Positions 25,448 to 34,060 of a DNA stretch of 64,000 nt are shown here, in pieces; position 1 is the stretch's first letter; the number at the start of each line of letters is the position of its first letter. The notes beneath the pieces were generated by a model. It was not told the DNA's origin. It saw only the letters and a program-made list of their open reading frames with translations, and did no database searches. Made by a program: the position numbers and the translations under genes. This DNA comes from Dyella amyloliquefaciens (GTDB lineage: Bacteria; Pseudomonadota; Gammaproteobacteria; Xanthomonadales; Rhodanobacteraceae), in assembly GCF_004296575.1 (NCBI RefSeq), contig NZ_SAYT01000005.1, forward strand, positions 620,001-684,000, given 5' to 3'.

Positions 25448-26854
25448 TCACGGGCGGATGTGCACGATGCTGGTCATGCGGTCGACATAGCTGTGCTTGC
25501 TGTCGAACATGAGGGGCAGCAGCGGCGTCACCGACACTTCATTGAGCTTGACCCGGCGCATCGTGCCGTTGCCGTCGAAGTAGCTGATGCCGCCCGTGTC
25601 ATGGATGACGTAGGGCTCGCCGTTGAGCTTGCCGATCACCATCATCACGTGGCCGGGGATATAGACCAGGTCGCCGACATTGAGCGCCAGCGCCGCCTTC
25701 ATGCGCGCGTCATGGCTGTCCTTGTCGGTGAACGCCTGGTGCGTCAACGCGGGACTGATCGCCTGCTTGCTGGTGTTGCGCGGCATCTGCACGCCCAGGC
25801 TGCGATAGACGTCCGACACGAAACCGCTGCAATCGCGCCCGTCGTAGGCATGGCCCCAACCGTAGCGCTCGCCCAGGAACTTGAAGCCCTGGCGGATGAT
25901 GTTGGCCTCGGTCAGCGGCAAGTAGCTATCGCCGGTATCGGCCACACGCTGCACCAGTGCGGGCGAGAACGCGAGCTTGCCCTCGGCGCCCTGCAGCGGC
26001 AGCTCGACCACGTGCGAGGCGTACGGCGACTGGCCGTTCACCGGCTGGTCGGCCGGCTGGTCGGCCAGCACCGGCACGGCCACGCCCATGTCCAGTTGCA
26101 ACTGCGAGATACCCGGCTGCTCGGGGGTGAACACGGTGGCCACGTTGTCGCCGGTGATGATGCGCACCGGCGTCTTGCCGGCATAGCCGAACACTTCGGC
26201 AGCCGAGCCTTCCGCCACGTTCTCGCGGCGCGTCCAGGCGGCATAGCGCGGGCTCACCACGAACAGCCACTGGCCGTCACGGCTTTCATGCGCGATCACC
26301 ATCGGCGTACCGGGAAATTCCGCGGTTTCCTGAAAGCGATCGATGTCGTGGTCGTCGGTCGAGGTGAACACCCGCTGGTCAGTGGGGAACGTGCGCAGTG
26401 CGGCACGCTGCACCACCAGGCCATAACGCGTGGACTGCTGCGCCGGCACCCTGTCCAGCGCGAGCTGGCCGGTGACCTCCTGCTTGAGTGTGGCGGCTAC
26501 CGGCTTACCGTTGACGTCGAACAGCGGCTTGGAAGGATATTCCGACAGGTCCCTGATCCAGCCTTCCACTTTCGCGCGATCGAGAGAGGCCGGCAGCGCC
26601 TTCAGGTCATGCATGGAAGGATCGATCTGCAGCAACCTGGCGTTCTGCGCCTGGATCGCCGGTGTGTCGAGCAGCACGCGATCAGGCTGGGCCAGCTGCT
26701 TGATCCAGAATTCCGGAGTGAGCATCGCGTTGTTGCTGATGCCGATGACACCCGAAGGCGGCACGGGAACCGCGTCCGGCCCCTTGCCGGCGATGGCTGG
26801 CGCGGCAGCGAGACTGGCGGCGAACACGAAGGCAAGGCTGGGCTTGAATCGCAT
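25448..26854 (-). CDS. SH3/NlpC-P60 peptidase (YkfC-like gamma-D-glutamyl endopeptidase)
   Basis: A 468-residue exported cysteine peptidase. A signal peptide covers residues 1-22, then an NlpC_N-like region, bacterial SH3 segments at about 140-275, and a C-terminal NlpC/P60 domain with C342 (GRDCSGFVSDVYRSLG), H402 (YIPGHVMMVIG) and a polar third residue at H418 (YVIHDTG). YkfC relatives cut between gamma-D-Glu and meso-DAP (or Lys) in free murein peptides with an N-terminal L-Ala. The product L-Ala-D-Glu is the substrate of the adjacent epimerase. It follows the DUF819 gene by eight bases. Confidence 0.92.
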   Translation of the reverse strand: MRFKPSLAFVFAASLAAAPAIAGKGPDAVPVPPSGVIGISNNAMLTPEFWIKQLAQPDRVLLDTPAIQAQNARLLQIDPSMHDLKALPASLDRAKVEGWIRDLSEYPSKPLFDVNGKPVAATLKQEVTGQLALDRVPAQQSTRYGLVVQRAALRTFPTDQRVFTSTDDHDIDRFQETAEFPGTPMVIAHESRDGQWLFVVSPRYAAWTRRENVAEGSAAEVFGYAGKTPVRIITGDNVATVFTPEQPGISQLQLDMGVAVPVLADQPADQPVNGQSPYASHVVELPLQGAEGKLAFSPALVQRVADTGDSYLPLTEANIIRQGFKFLGERYGWGHAYDGRDCSGFVSDVYRSLGVQMPRNTSKQAISPALTHQAFTDKDSHDARMKAALALNVGDLVYIPGHVMMVIGKLNGEPYVIHDTGGISYFDGNGTMRRVKLNEVSVTPLLPLMFDSKHSYVDRMTSIVHIRP

Positions 26855-26862
26855 GATGACTC

Positions 26863-28014
26863 CTACGCAATGGCCAGCGACGACATCACCGACGCCACCA
26901 GCAGACCGAACGCGGTACCGAGGATATAGCCCAGCAAGGCCAGCAGGATGCCCACCGGCACCAGCGTGCGCGAATAGCTGGCGGCAAGGATCGGCGTGGC
27001 GGCCACGCCGCCGATGCAGGCGAGCGAGGAGATGCCGCACAGATAGAGGTCGAAGTGGAATACGCGGGCCGCGAGCGCGAGCAGCAGCGCGTGGATCGCG
27101 ATGATGCAGACGCCGCACATCAGGTAGAGCGGCGCCGAGCCGATACCTTCGAAATTGCTCTGCGAAGCCAGCACCGCCACTACGCTGATCAGCATGGCGC
27201 TGGAGATGGTGTTGGCACCCGCGAAGCGCGCCAGCGGGGTCTGCGCAGCCACCAGCCCAATGCCGGTGGCCAGCATGATGGTCCAGGTGGTGGGCGACAC
27301 CATGTCGGTGGTCGGCAGCCGGTCGGCCAGCCACGCCGAGATCGCACCCACCAGCAACGCCATGCCCAGCCACAGCAGCACGTTCTCCGGCGTGGTCGGC
27401 CCGTGGCTGCGGGTCTCCTCCACCACCATGTCCGCGCTGGACTTGGCACGCGTCCAGCGATTGAAGCTAGTGGCCAGCCGGCCCAGCCCGAACAGCACCA
27501 CCACCCACATGGAGTAGCACAGGGCGTCGGTGAGCAACGACATGGCCAGCAGCCGATCCGGCATACCGATGGCCTGTTTCACCGCCACCATGTTGGCCGT
27601 CCCGCCGACCCAGCTGCCAGACAGCGCCGCCAGGGGCTGCCAGGCGTTGCCCGCCAGCCAGTAGCGAAACATCAGGAAGGTGGCGATGAAGGCCACGAAC
27701 AGGCAGACCATCGTGACGAAGAACACCGCGAGAACGCGCGGCCCCAGCCGCAGGATCGCGAGCAGGTCGCAATTGATCATCAGCAGGAATAGCAGGGCCG
27801 GCACCATGTGCCCGATCAACATCGTCTGCGCGCCACGGATCTCGTCGTTCACCTGCCACAGGCCGGTCACCGCCAGCGCCGTGACCAGCAGATAGGTCAG
27901 CACGATCGGCGGCAATACCTCGAAAAACCGCCATTTGAAGCGCCTTTCCAAGGCAGGAAACAGTCCTGCCGCCAGCAACATGACAGCGAGATAAGGCCAG
28001 GCCGTGTGGATCAT
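26863..28014 (-). CDS. DUF819 family permease
   Basis: A 383-residue integral membrane protein with about ten to twelve helices, starting MIHTAWPYLAVMLLAAGLFP. Family blocks include LSGSWVGGTANMVAVKQAIG, LLTDALCYSMWVVVLFGLGR and ISSLACIGGVAATPILAASY. Glycine-rich repeats in the middle and end suggest a transporter built of two inverted halves. The family has no firmly established substrate. As first gene of the operon it is the best candidate for importing the dipeptide released by the NlpC/P60 enzyme (inference). The start at 28014 has GAGGGG four bases upstream; an extension to 28047 is rejected. Confidence 0.85.
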   Translation of the reverse strand: MIHTAWPYLAVMLLAAGLFPALERRFKWRFFEVLPPIVLTYLLVTALAVTGLWQVNDEIRGAQTMLIGHMVPALLFLLMINCDLLAILRLGPRVLAVFFVTMVCLFVAFIATFLMFRYWLAGNAWQPLAALSGSWVGGTANMVAVKQAIGMPDRLLAMSLLTDALCYSMWVVVLFGLGRLATSFNRWTRAKSSADMVVEETRSHGPTTPENVLLWLGMALLVGAISAWLADRLPTTDMVSPTTWTIMLATGIGLVAAQTPLARFAGANTISSAMLISVVAVLASQSNFEGIGSAPLYLMCGVCIIAIHALLLALAARVFHFDLYLCGISSLACIGGVAATPILAASYSRTLVPVGILLALLGYILGTAFGLLVASVMSSLAIA

Positions 28015-28048
28015 GCGTCCCCTCTGGTTCCCCTGATCGCCTGCCATG

Positions 28049-28061
28049 GAATATCTAATTC
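28049..28061. promoter_or_regulatory. Nested inverted repeat, candidate RpiR-family operator
   Basis: GAAT-N5-ATTC at 28049-28061 lies within an outer CTGCC (28041-28045)/GGCAG (28063-28067) pair centred one base away. It is between the proposed promoter and the first gene of the leftward operon, where a repressor would block transcription. Confidence 0.4.
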
Positions 28062-28078
28062 AGGCAGGTTTCGATTGA

Positions 28079-28106
28079 AGCATAAATTATTGACCGTCGA
28101 TTGCAA
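28079..28106 (-). promoter_or_regulatory. Candidate sigma-70 promoter of the leftward murein-peptide operon
   Basis: On the minus strand, TTGCAA (28106-28101), 16 bases, then TATGCT (28084-28079). It is in an unusually AT-rich 139-base divergent gap about 65 bases upstream of the DUF819 start. Confidence 0.4.
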
Positions 28107-28153
28107 GCGTGCTACACAACGACGGTGTCGCCATTTCTTGCGAGGGGAGTGCA

Positions 28154-29656
28154 GTGAAGATGGCCAGGAGTTCCATGTTCTTGCGGACCCGACGCGCCCT
28201 ACCGGCCGCGCTCGCTCTCGTCTGTCTGCTGGCTGTCGGCGCACCCTGCGCATCGACCGCCCCATCGCCCGTGCAGCATGCCATCGCGCTCATCGATGCG
28301 GGGCAATTCAACTCAGCGGAAACGGACATTGCGAAGGCGCTGACCCAGCCAGGCCTTCCGGCAGGCACACGCGATGGGCTGTTGTTCCAGCGCGAGCGCA
28401 TGCGCCGCATCCTGATCGACTTCACGCTGGATGCGGATGCCGCCAAGGCACGCATCCGCAAGCAGGTGCCCGACCTCAGCGACGCCGAGTTCACCCGCTG
28501 GGACCAGCAGGGCCTGCTCGAGCACATGGTGATCGATGGACGCACGCTCTACTTCAAGCGCGCACCCAACAACCTGTTCCTGTTGAGCAAGGAAGCCGCG
28601 GCACGACGCAGCAAGCCTGCGCCGTCAAGCGACGACCCGATGGAAACGCTCAACGAGCACCATCGTGCCGCGCGCACCGAAGCGCTCGCCACGCACCGCA
28701 GCAGCGTTACGCCAAACCATGTGCGCGTGACCGAGACGGTCACCGTCGATGCGGACGCGGTGCCTGCCCGTGAGACCATTCGCGCCTGGCTGCCCTTCCC
28801 GCGTGAACTGCCGGGGCAGCAGGAGCAGGTACGACTCGTCGACAGCCAGCCGACCGGCGCGAGCGTGGCGCCAGCCTCCACCATGCAGCGCACCGCATAC
28901 CTGGAGAAGAAGGCCGAGGCCGGCAAGCCGACGACGTTCGCGGTCACCTACGAACTCACCATCTACGCGCAGTACCACGACATCGACGCCAACACGGTGG
29001 TGGCGCCCAAGCTCACGCCCGAGCTGAAGCCCTTCGTGGAGGAACGCGCGCCGCACATCGTGTTCACCGATGACCTGCGCGCGTTCTCGCGCAAGGTGGT
29101 GGGCAACGAGACGAACCCGTATCGCATCGCGCAGAAGCTGTTCGCCGCCGTGGACCAGATTCCCTGGGCCGGCGCACGCGAGTACTCCACCATCAGCAAT
29201 CTCAGCGATTACACCCTGCATGCCGGCCACGGCGATTGCGGCCAGCAGACCATGCTGCTGATCACGCTGCTGCGCCTCAACGGCATCCCGGCCCGCTGGC
29301 AGTCGGGCTGGATCTTCTCGGACGGCAAGTACAACAACATCCACGACTGGGGCCAGCTCTATCTCGCGCCCTACGGCTGGGTGCCGATGGACGTGACATT
29401 CGGCCAGCTGCATCCGGAGCATGGGGATGACCCCGCGCTGCAGTGGTTCTACCTGGGCGGGCTCGATGCCTATCGCATCGCCTTCAACAGCGACTTCAGC
29501 CAGCCCTTCGTGCCGGCCAAGCAGCACTTCCGCTCCGAGACCGTGGATTCGCAACGCGGCGAGCTCGAGTGGCGTGGCGGCAACTTGTACTTCAACCAGT
29601 GGGACTACGACTTCACTTGGCAGCTCCTGCCCGTGCCTGAGCGCACCGGCGGGTAA
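28154..29656 (+). CDS. Exported transglutaminase-like domain protein
   Basis: A 500-residue protein with a signal peptide (LPAALALVCLLAVGAPCAS). A helical N-terminal part of about 150 residues precedes a strand-rich region and a transglutaminase-like (papain-fold) domain. The Cys is C362 in HAGHGDCGQQTMLL, with His/Asp in NNIHDWGQLYLAPYGWVPMD about 40 residues later. Bacterial members are often peptidases or of unknown use. The start is a GTG at 28154 with GAGGGGAG four bases upstream; an ATG six bases on is alternative. It is transcribed divergently from the murein-peptide operon and leads directly into the TonB-dependent receptor gene 46 bases later. Confidence 0.85.
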   Translation: MKMARSSMFLRTRRALPAALALVCLLAVGAPCASTAPSPVQHAIALIDAGQFNSAETDIAKALTQPGLPAGTRDGLLFQRERMRRILIDFTLDADAAKARIRKQVPDLSDAEFTRWDQQGLLEHMVIDGRTLYFKRAPNNLFLLSKEAAARRSKPAPSSDDPMETLNEHHRAARTEALATHRSSVTPNHVRVTETVTVDADAVPARETIRAWLPFPRELPGQQEQVRLVDSQPTGASVAPASTMQRTAYLEKKAEAGKPTTFAVTYELTIYAQYHDIDANTVVAPKLTPELKPFVEERAPHIVFTDDLRAFSRKVVGNETNPYRIAQKLFAAVDQIPWAGAREYSTISNLSDYTLHAGHGDCGQQTMLLITLLRLNGIPARWQSGWIFSDGKYNNIHDWGQLYLAPYGWVPMDVTFGQLHPEHGDDPALQWFYLGGLDAYRIAFNSDFSQPFVPAKQHFRSETVDSQRGELEWRGGNLYFNQWDYDFTWQLLPVPERTGG

Positions 29657-29702
29657 GCGGCTTTTACATCAACGACGGCAAGAACCGGGGGAGAACGGGG
29701 AG

Positions 29703-32702
29703 ATGGGCAGTCGTAATTTTCGCAGGACCGTGCTGTGCATGGCGCTTGGGCTTGGATTGAGCTCGATGGCCGTGCCTCCGGCACACGCAGGTAACAACGA
29801 CGGCACGGTGGTAGGACACACCGAAGCCGGTGCGGTAGTCACCATCAACAACACGCAGACCGGGTTCTCGCGCACGGTCACGGCGGACGCCAAGGGCAGC
29901 TACCGCATTCCGTTCCTGCCGGTGGGCGACTACGTCCTCACCGTCGCAAAGGATGGCAAGGAGCTGACGGCGCCCGCCAACGTCACCGTCACGCTGGGCA
30001 ATGCCACCACGGTCAACCTGGGTGGCAATGCGCAGAACCTCGAAGCCGTGAACGTGACCGGCACGTCGATCATTACCGCGGTAGATGTCACCTCGACCGA
30101 GTCGGCCACCAACATCTCGCGCGAGGAGCTGCGCCGCCTGCCGGTAGACCAGACGCTCGCCTCCGTGGCTCAGCTCGCGCCCGGCGTGGTGAAGGGCGCA
30201 TCCTCGTTCGGCGGCCTGTCGTTCGGTGGTTCGTCGGTGGCCGAGAACGCCATCTACGTGAACGGCCTCAACGTCACCGACTTCTACAACCGCAACGGCT
30301 ATTCCGAGGCACCGTTCAACTTCTACCAGGAATTCCAGGTGAAGACCGGCGGCTACTCGGTCGAGTTCGGCCGCACCACCGGTGGCGTGATCAACGCCGT
30401 GGCGCGCTCGGGCACCAACGAGTTCCACAGCGGCGTGGAAATGACCATGGAGCCGGGCGCATGGCACTCGGAGGCGGAGGATCGCTACGACAGCAGCGGC
30501 AACCGCTACCTCACCGCCAGCAAGGACCGCGATTCGTTGATGAAGACGAACGTGTGGGCATCCGGCCCCATCGTGAAGGACAAGCTGTTCTTCTTCGCCA
30601 TGTACGAAGCGCGTGGCGAATCGCCCCGCAACACCAATGACGAAGGCACCGCGCTTACCAGCAACCGCGCCAACCCCAACTTCTGGGGCACCACGATCGA
30701 CTGGCGCATCAACGACAGCAACCTGCTCTCGCTGATGGCCTTTTCGGACAAGGACAGCAACGTCGGCTCGGTCTACAACTACGACTACGACACCGACACC
30801 GTCGGCGCCAAGACCAACGAGATCTACACCGACACCGGCGGCAAGAACTGGTCGCTCACCTACACCAACTACTTCACCGACAACCTGTCGATGAAGGTGC
30901 TGTACGGCGAGAACCGCCGCGAGTCGTTTACCCGTTCGCTGGCCGACATCGAGTGCAACCACGTCGCGGCCGAGAACGCCGTCGCCAAACCGGGCGTACC
31001 GCTGGGTTGCACCACCAGCACATCGGTCTCCAAGCGCAATGACCTGCGCAAGGAAGGCCGTGTCGACTTCGAATGGAAGCTGGGCGACCACCTGTTGCGC
31101 TTCGGCTACGACCATGAAGACGACGATTCCGATTATGCCCGCCACTATCCCGGCCCGGGCGCGATCTACTACAACGTCTACGCCGCCACACCGGGCTCGT
31201 CGATCCCGAACCCGAACGGCGGTGGCGTCATCCCGGCGGGCTACAACGGCTATGTGCGTGCACGCCGCTACGAGATCTCCGGCAACTTCGATACCACCAA
31301 CAATGCCCTCTACCTCGAGGACAACTGGCAGGTCACCCCGACCCTGCTGTTGAACGCCGGCATCCGTCGCGACGGCTTCGACAACATGGACTCCGCCGGA
31401 CACAGCTACATCAAGATGGACAACATGTGGGCGCCGCGCTTCGGCTTCTCGTGGGATCTGAAGGGTGACGGCACCACCAAGATCTACGGCAACCTGGGCC
31501 GCTACTACCTTCCCGTAGCCAACGTCATCAACATCAAGCAGGCCGGCGGCCTGCTGGACGAGCGCACCTATTACGCCTTCGGCGGCTGGCAGACGCTCAC
31601 CGACGCCAACGGCAACCAGTACGCCATGCCCATCCTTGGCCCGCAGCTCGGCGGCGTGGATACCTCACAGGGCAACGGCACCGTGGGCGACCTGCGTTCG
31701 GAAGTGAACAAGAACATGGACCAGGTGTACCAGGATGAGCTCATCCTGGGCTTCCAGCAGATGATCGACGACAAGTGGTCGTGGGGCGTCAACGGCACCT
31801 ACCGCAAGCTGCACAACGCGATCGACGACATGGAGATCAGCGCGACCGGCAAATGCGGGCCGGACGGCTATATCGGCTGGGTGATGGGCAACCCGGGCAA
31901 GAAAAACACCGTATGGGGCGACACCAACTGCGACGGCACGCCGGACGGCTGGGTCACGGTGGACACGTCCAAGGAAGGCTGGGCGATGTACGACGCCGAC
32001 GGCAACTACCTCGGCCAGCGCGGCTGGGTGAAGCCCAAGCGCACGTACACCGCGCTCGAATTCCAGATCGATCGCGCATGGGATGACAAGTGGGCTTTCA
32101 ACGCCTCCTACGTGCTGTCGTGGAATCGCGGCAACGCCGAGGGCCCGGTCAATTCGGACACCGACTTCGATGACACCGGCCGCACCGAGAACTTCGACAA
32201 TCCGTGGGTGAACTTCGGCGGCAACGGCTACCTGCCCAACGACCGCCGACACCAGATCAAGATGCGCGGCACCTACGCCATCACGCCGAACTGGCAGGTG
32301 GGCGGCGATCTCAATGTGGCGTCGGGCGGCCCGATCACCGGCTTCGGCGTGGGCAACCCGTACGACGACACCAACTACCACAGCTACTTCATCTGCGTAG
32401 CCAACTGCGACTCGCCGGTTTCGGAAGACCGCGTGTACCAGTCCTCGCCGCGTGGCAAGTACGGCCGCATGCCATGGACCTACAACCTTGGTGCCAGCCT
32501 CACCTACCTGCGGCCACTGGGCGACAAGGGTCAGCTGCGCGTGAAGTTCGCCGTGTACAACCTGCTGAACGAGCAGCAGACCATCGCGGTGGACCAGGAC
32601 CTGCAGACCACCATTTCCAACAGCACCAGCTCCACCTTCAAGCAGCCGCTCCGCTTCCAGCAGCCGCGTTTCGCCCAGCTCACCGTTTCGGTGGATTTCT
32701 GA
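29703..32702 (+). CDS. TonB-dependent outer-membrane receptor (Oar-like, carboxypeptidase-regulatory domain)
   Basis: A 999-residue receptor. A signal peptide (CMALGLGLSSMAVPPAHA) is followed by a carboxypeptidase-regulatory-like domain at about 30-115 (VVTINNTQTGFSRTVTADAK, YRIPFLPVGDYVLTV), a plug at about 120-260 (RRLPVDQTLASVAQLAPGV, ENAIYVNGLNVTDFYN, EVKTGG-like YQEFQVKTGGYSVEFG), then a large barrel ending in the aromatic terminus QLTVSVDF. This Oar-like class imports large ligands such as peptides or glycans in Xanthomonadales. In this locus the ligand may be a muropeptide, which is inference. It is followed by a strong terminator. Confidence 0.93.
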   Translation: MGSRNFRRTVLCMALGLGLSSMAVPPAHAGNNDGTVVGHTEAGAVVTINNTQTGFSRTVTADAKGSYRIPFLPVGDYVLTVAKDGKELTAPANVTVTLGNATTVNLGGNAQNLEAVNVTGTSIITAVDVTSTESATNISREELRRLPVDQTLASVAQLAPGVVKGASSFGGLSFGGSSVAENAIYVNGLNVTDFYNRNGYSEAPFNFYQEFQVKTGGYSVEFGRTTGGVINAVARSGTNEFHSGVEMTMEPGAWHSEAEDRYDSSGNRYLTASKDRDSLMKTNVWASGPIVKDKLFFFAMYEARGESPRNTNDEGTALTSNRANPNFWGTTIDWRINDSNLLSLMAFSDKDSNVGSVYNYDYDTDTVGAKTNEIYTDTGGKNWSLTYTNYFTDNLSMKVLYGENRRESFTRSLADIECNHVAAENAVAKPGVPLGCTTSTSVSKRNDLRKEGRVDFEWKLGDHLLRFGYDHEDDDSDYARHYPGPGAIYYNVYAATPGSSIPNPNGGGVIPAGYNGYVRARRYEISGNFDTTNNALYLEDNWQVTPTLLLNAGIRRDGFDNMDSAGHSYIKMDNMWAPRFGFSWDLKGDGTTKIYGNLGRYYLPVANVINIKQAGGLLDERTYYAFGGWQTLTDANGNQYAMPILGPQLGGVDTSQGNGTVGDLRSEVNKNMDQVYQDELILGFQQMIDDKWSWGVNGTYRKLHNAIDDMEISATGKCGPDGYIGWVMGNPGKKNTVWGDTNCDGTPDGWVTVDTSKEGWAMYDADGNYLGQRGWVKPKRTYTALEFQIDRAWDDKWAFNASYVLSWNRGNAEGPVNSDTDFDDTGRTENFDNPWVNFGGNGYLPNDRRHQIKMRGTYAITPNWQVGGDLNVASGGPITGFGVGNPYDDTNYHSYFICVANCDSPVSEDRVYQSSPRGKYGRMPWTYNLGASLTYLRPLGDKGQLRVKFAVYNLLNEQQTIAVDQDLQTTISNSTSSTFKQPLRFQQPRFAQLTVSVDF

Positions 32703-32717
32703 CTTGACCGTCCCCAC

Positions 32718-32751
32718 CGGCAGCCCACATCGTGTGGGCTGCCGTTTTTTT
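32718..32751 (+). terminator. Strong intrinsic terminator between the receptor and lysA
   Basis: Twelve-base perfect stem (CGGCAGCCCACA, loop TCG, TGTGGGCTGCCG) followed by seven T. Only 25 bases separate the T-run from the lysA ATG, too little for a separate standard promoter. Confidence 0.95.
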
Positions 32752-32776
32752 GAACGCGGACGACGCCTACCCAACC

Positions 32777-34060
32777 ATGAACAAGCCCTCCGAAGCCACC
32801 CCCCGGGACCATCGCGCCGCGCCACGCTTCGACGGGGTCGACCTGCAGACACTGGCCGAGCGCTTACCTACCCCGTTCCACGCCTATTCGGCCAGCGCCA
32901 TCCGCGATCGCATCAGCTCGCTACAGCGAACCCTGCATGGGGTGGATGCGCTGATCTGTTATGCGGTGAAGGCCAATTGCAGCCTGGCCATCCTCAGCCT
33001 CATGCATGAGCACGGCGTGGGCGCCGACATCGTGTCCTCCGGCGAGCTGTGGCGAGCACTGCGCGCGGGCATACCGCCCGAACGCATCGTGTTTTCCGGC
33101 GTGGGCAAGAGCGAGCAGGAAATTCTCGAAGCGCTGGCTGCCAACATCCTGCGTTTCAACGTGGAGTCCCACGACGAGCTGCTGACCCTGCAACGCCTGT
33201 CCGCATCGCGAGGCATCACCGCACGCGCCTCGGTGCGCATCAATCCGGACGTGGATGCCCTCACCCACGCCAAGATTTCCACCGGCAAGGCCGAGAACAA
33301 GTTTGGTGTCAGCATCGACGAGGCCCGGCGCTGGTTCGCCGAGAAGGCCACGCTGAGCCATGTGCAGCTCGACGGCCTGCACGTGCACATCGGCTCGCAG
33401 ATCCTCAGCCTCGATCCGTTCCGCGAAGCCTTCAAGCGCGTGGCCAGCTTCTGGCGCGAACTCGAGACGGCAGGCCACGCCATTGCCAGCATCGACGTCG
33501 GTGGCGGCCTGGGTGTGCGCTATCGCGAAGGACACGATCATCCGGTGGATGCCGCGGCCTATGTCAGCGTGGTTCGCACCGCGCTCGACGGCTTCACGGG
33601 CCGCCTGCTGTTCGAGCCGGGCCGCTACCTGGTCGCCGAGGCCGGCGTGCTGCTCACCCGGGTCATTCGCATCAAGCATGGCGAGCAGCGCAAGTTCCTG
33701 ATACTCGACGCCGCGATGAACGACTTGCTGAGGCCGAGCCTGTACGATGCCTGGCATGACATCGTGCCCGTGCATGGGGAGACACGAGCGATGACGGAGT
33801 ACGACATCGTAGGTCCCGTCTGCGAGACAGGCGACACTTTCGCCCGCGGCCGGGCCATGCCCGAATGCGCGGCCGGCGACCTGCTGATGATCCGCACCAC
33901 CGGCGCCTACGGCGCCTCCATGGCTTCCACTTACAACTCGCGACCGCTCGCGGCCGAAGTGCTGCTCGATCGCGGGAGCTATGCCATGGTGCGCCAGCGC
34001 CAAAGCTTCGAAGACATGATCGCCGGCGAGCAGCCGGCCCGACACTGGGAGACGGCATGA
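32777..34060 (+). CDS. lysA: Diaminopimelate decarboxylase
   Basis: A 427-residue PLP-dependent fold-III decarboxylase converting meso-DAP to L-lysine. The PLP lysine is K65 (ICYAVKANCSLAIL). HVHIGSQI, the glycine-rich IDVGGGLGVRYRE, LLFEPGRYLVAEAG and the substrate/dimer motif VCETGDTFARGR are present. In this setting it can use mDAP released from murein peptides as well as biosynthetic mDAP; whether a second lysA exists in the genome cannot be seen. The ribosome site before the ATG is poor, and translation may depend on upstream readthrough. Its stop overlaps the M19 dipeptidase start as ATGA. Confidence 0.93.
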   Translation: MNKPSEATPRDHRAAPRFDGVDLQTLAERLPTPFHAYSASAIRDRISSLQRTLHGVDALICYAVKANCSLAILSLMHEHGVGADIVSSGELWRALRAGIPPERIVFSGVGKSEQEILEALAANILRFNVESHDELLTLQRLSASRGITARASVRINPDVDALTHAKISTGKAENKFGVSIDEARRWFAEKATLSHVQLDGLHVHIGSQILSLDPFREAFKRVASFWRELETAGHAIASIDVGGGLGVRYREGHDHPVDAAAYVSVVRTALDGFTGRLLFEPGRYLVAEAGVLLTRVIRIKHGEQRKFLILDAAMNDLLRPSLYDAWHDIVPVHGETRAMTEYDIVGPVCETGDTFARGRAMPECAAGDLLMIRTTGAYGASMASTYNSRPLAAEVLLDRGSYAMVRQRQSFEDMIAGEQPARHWETA

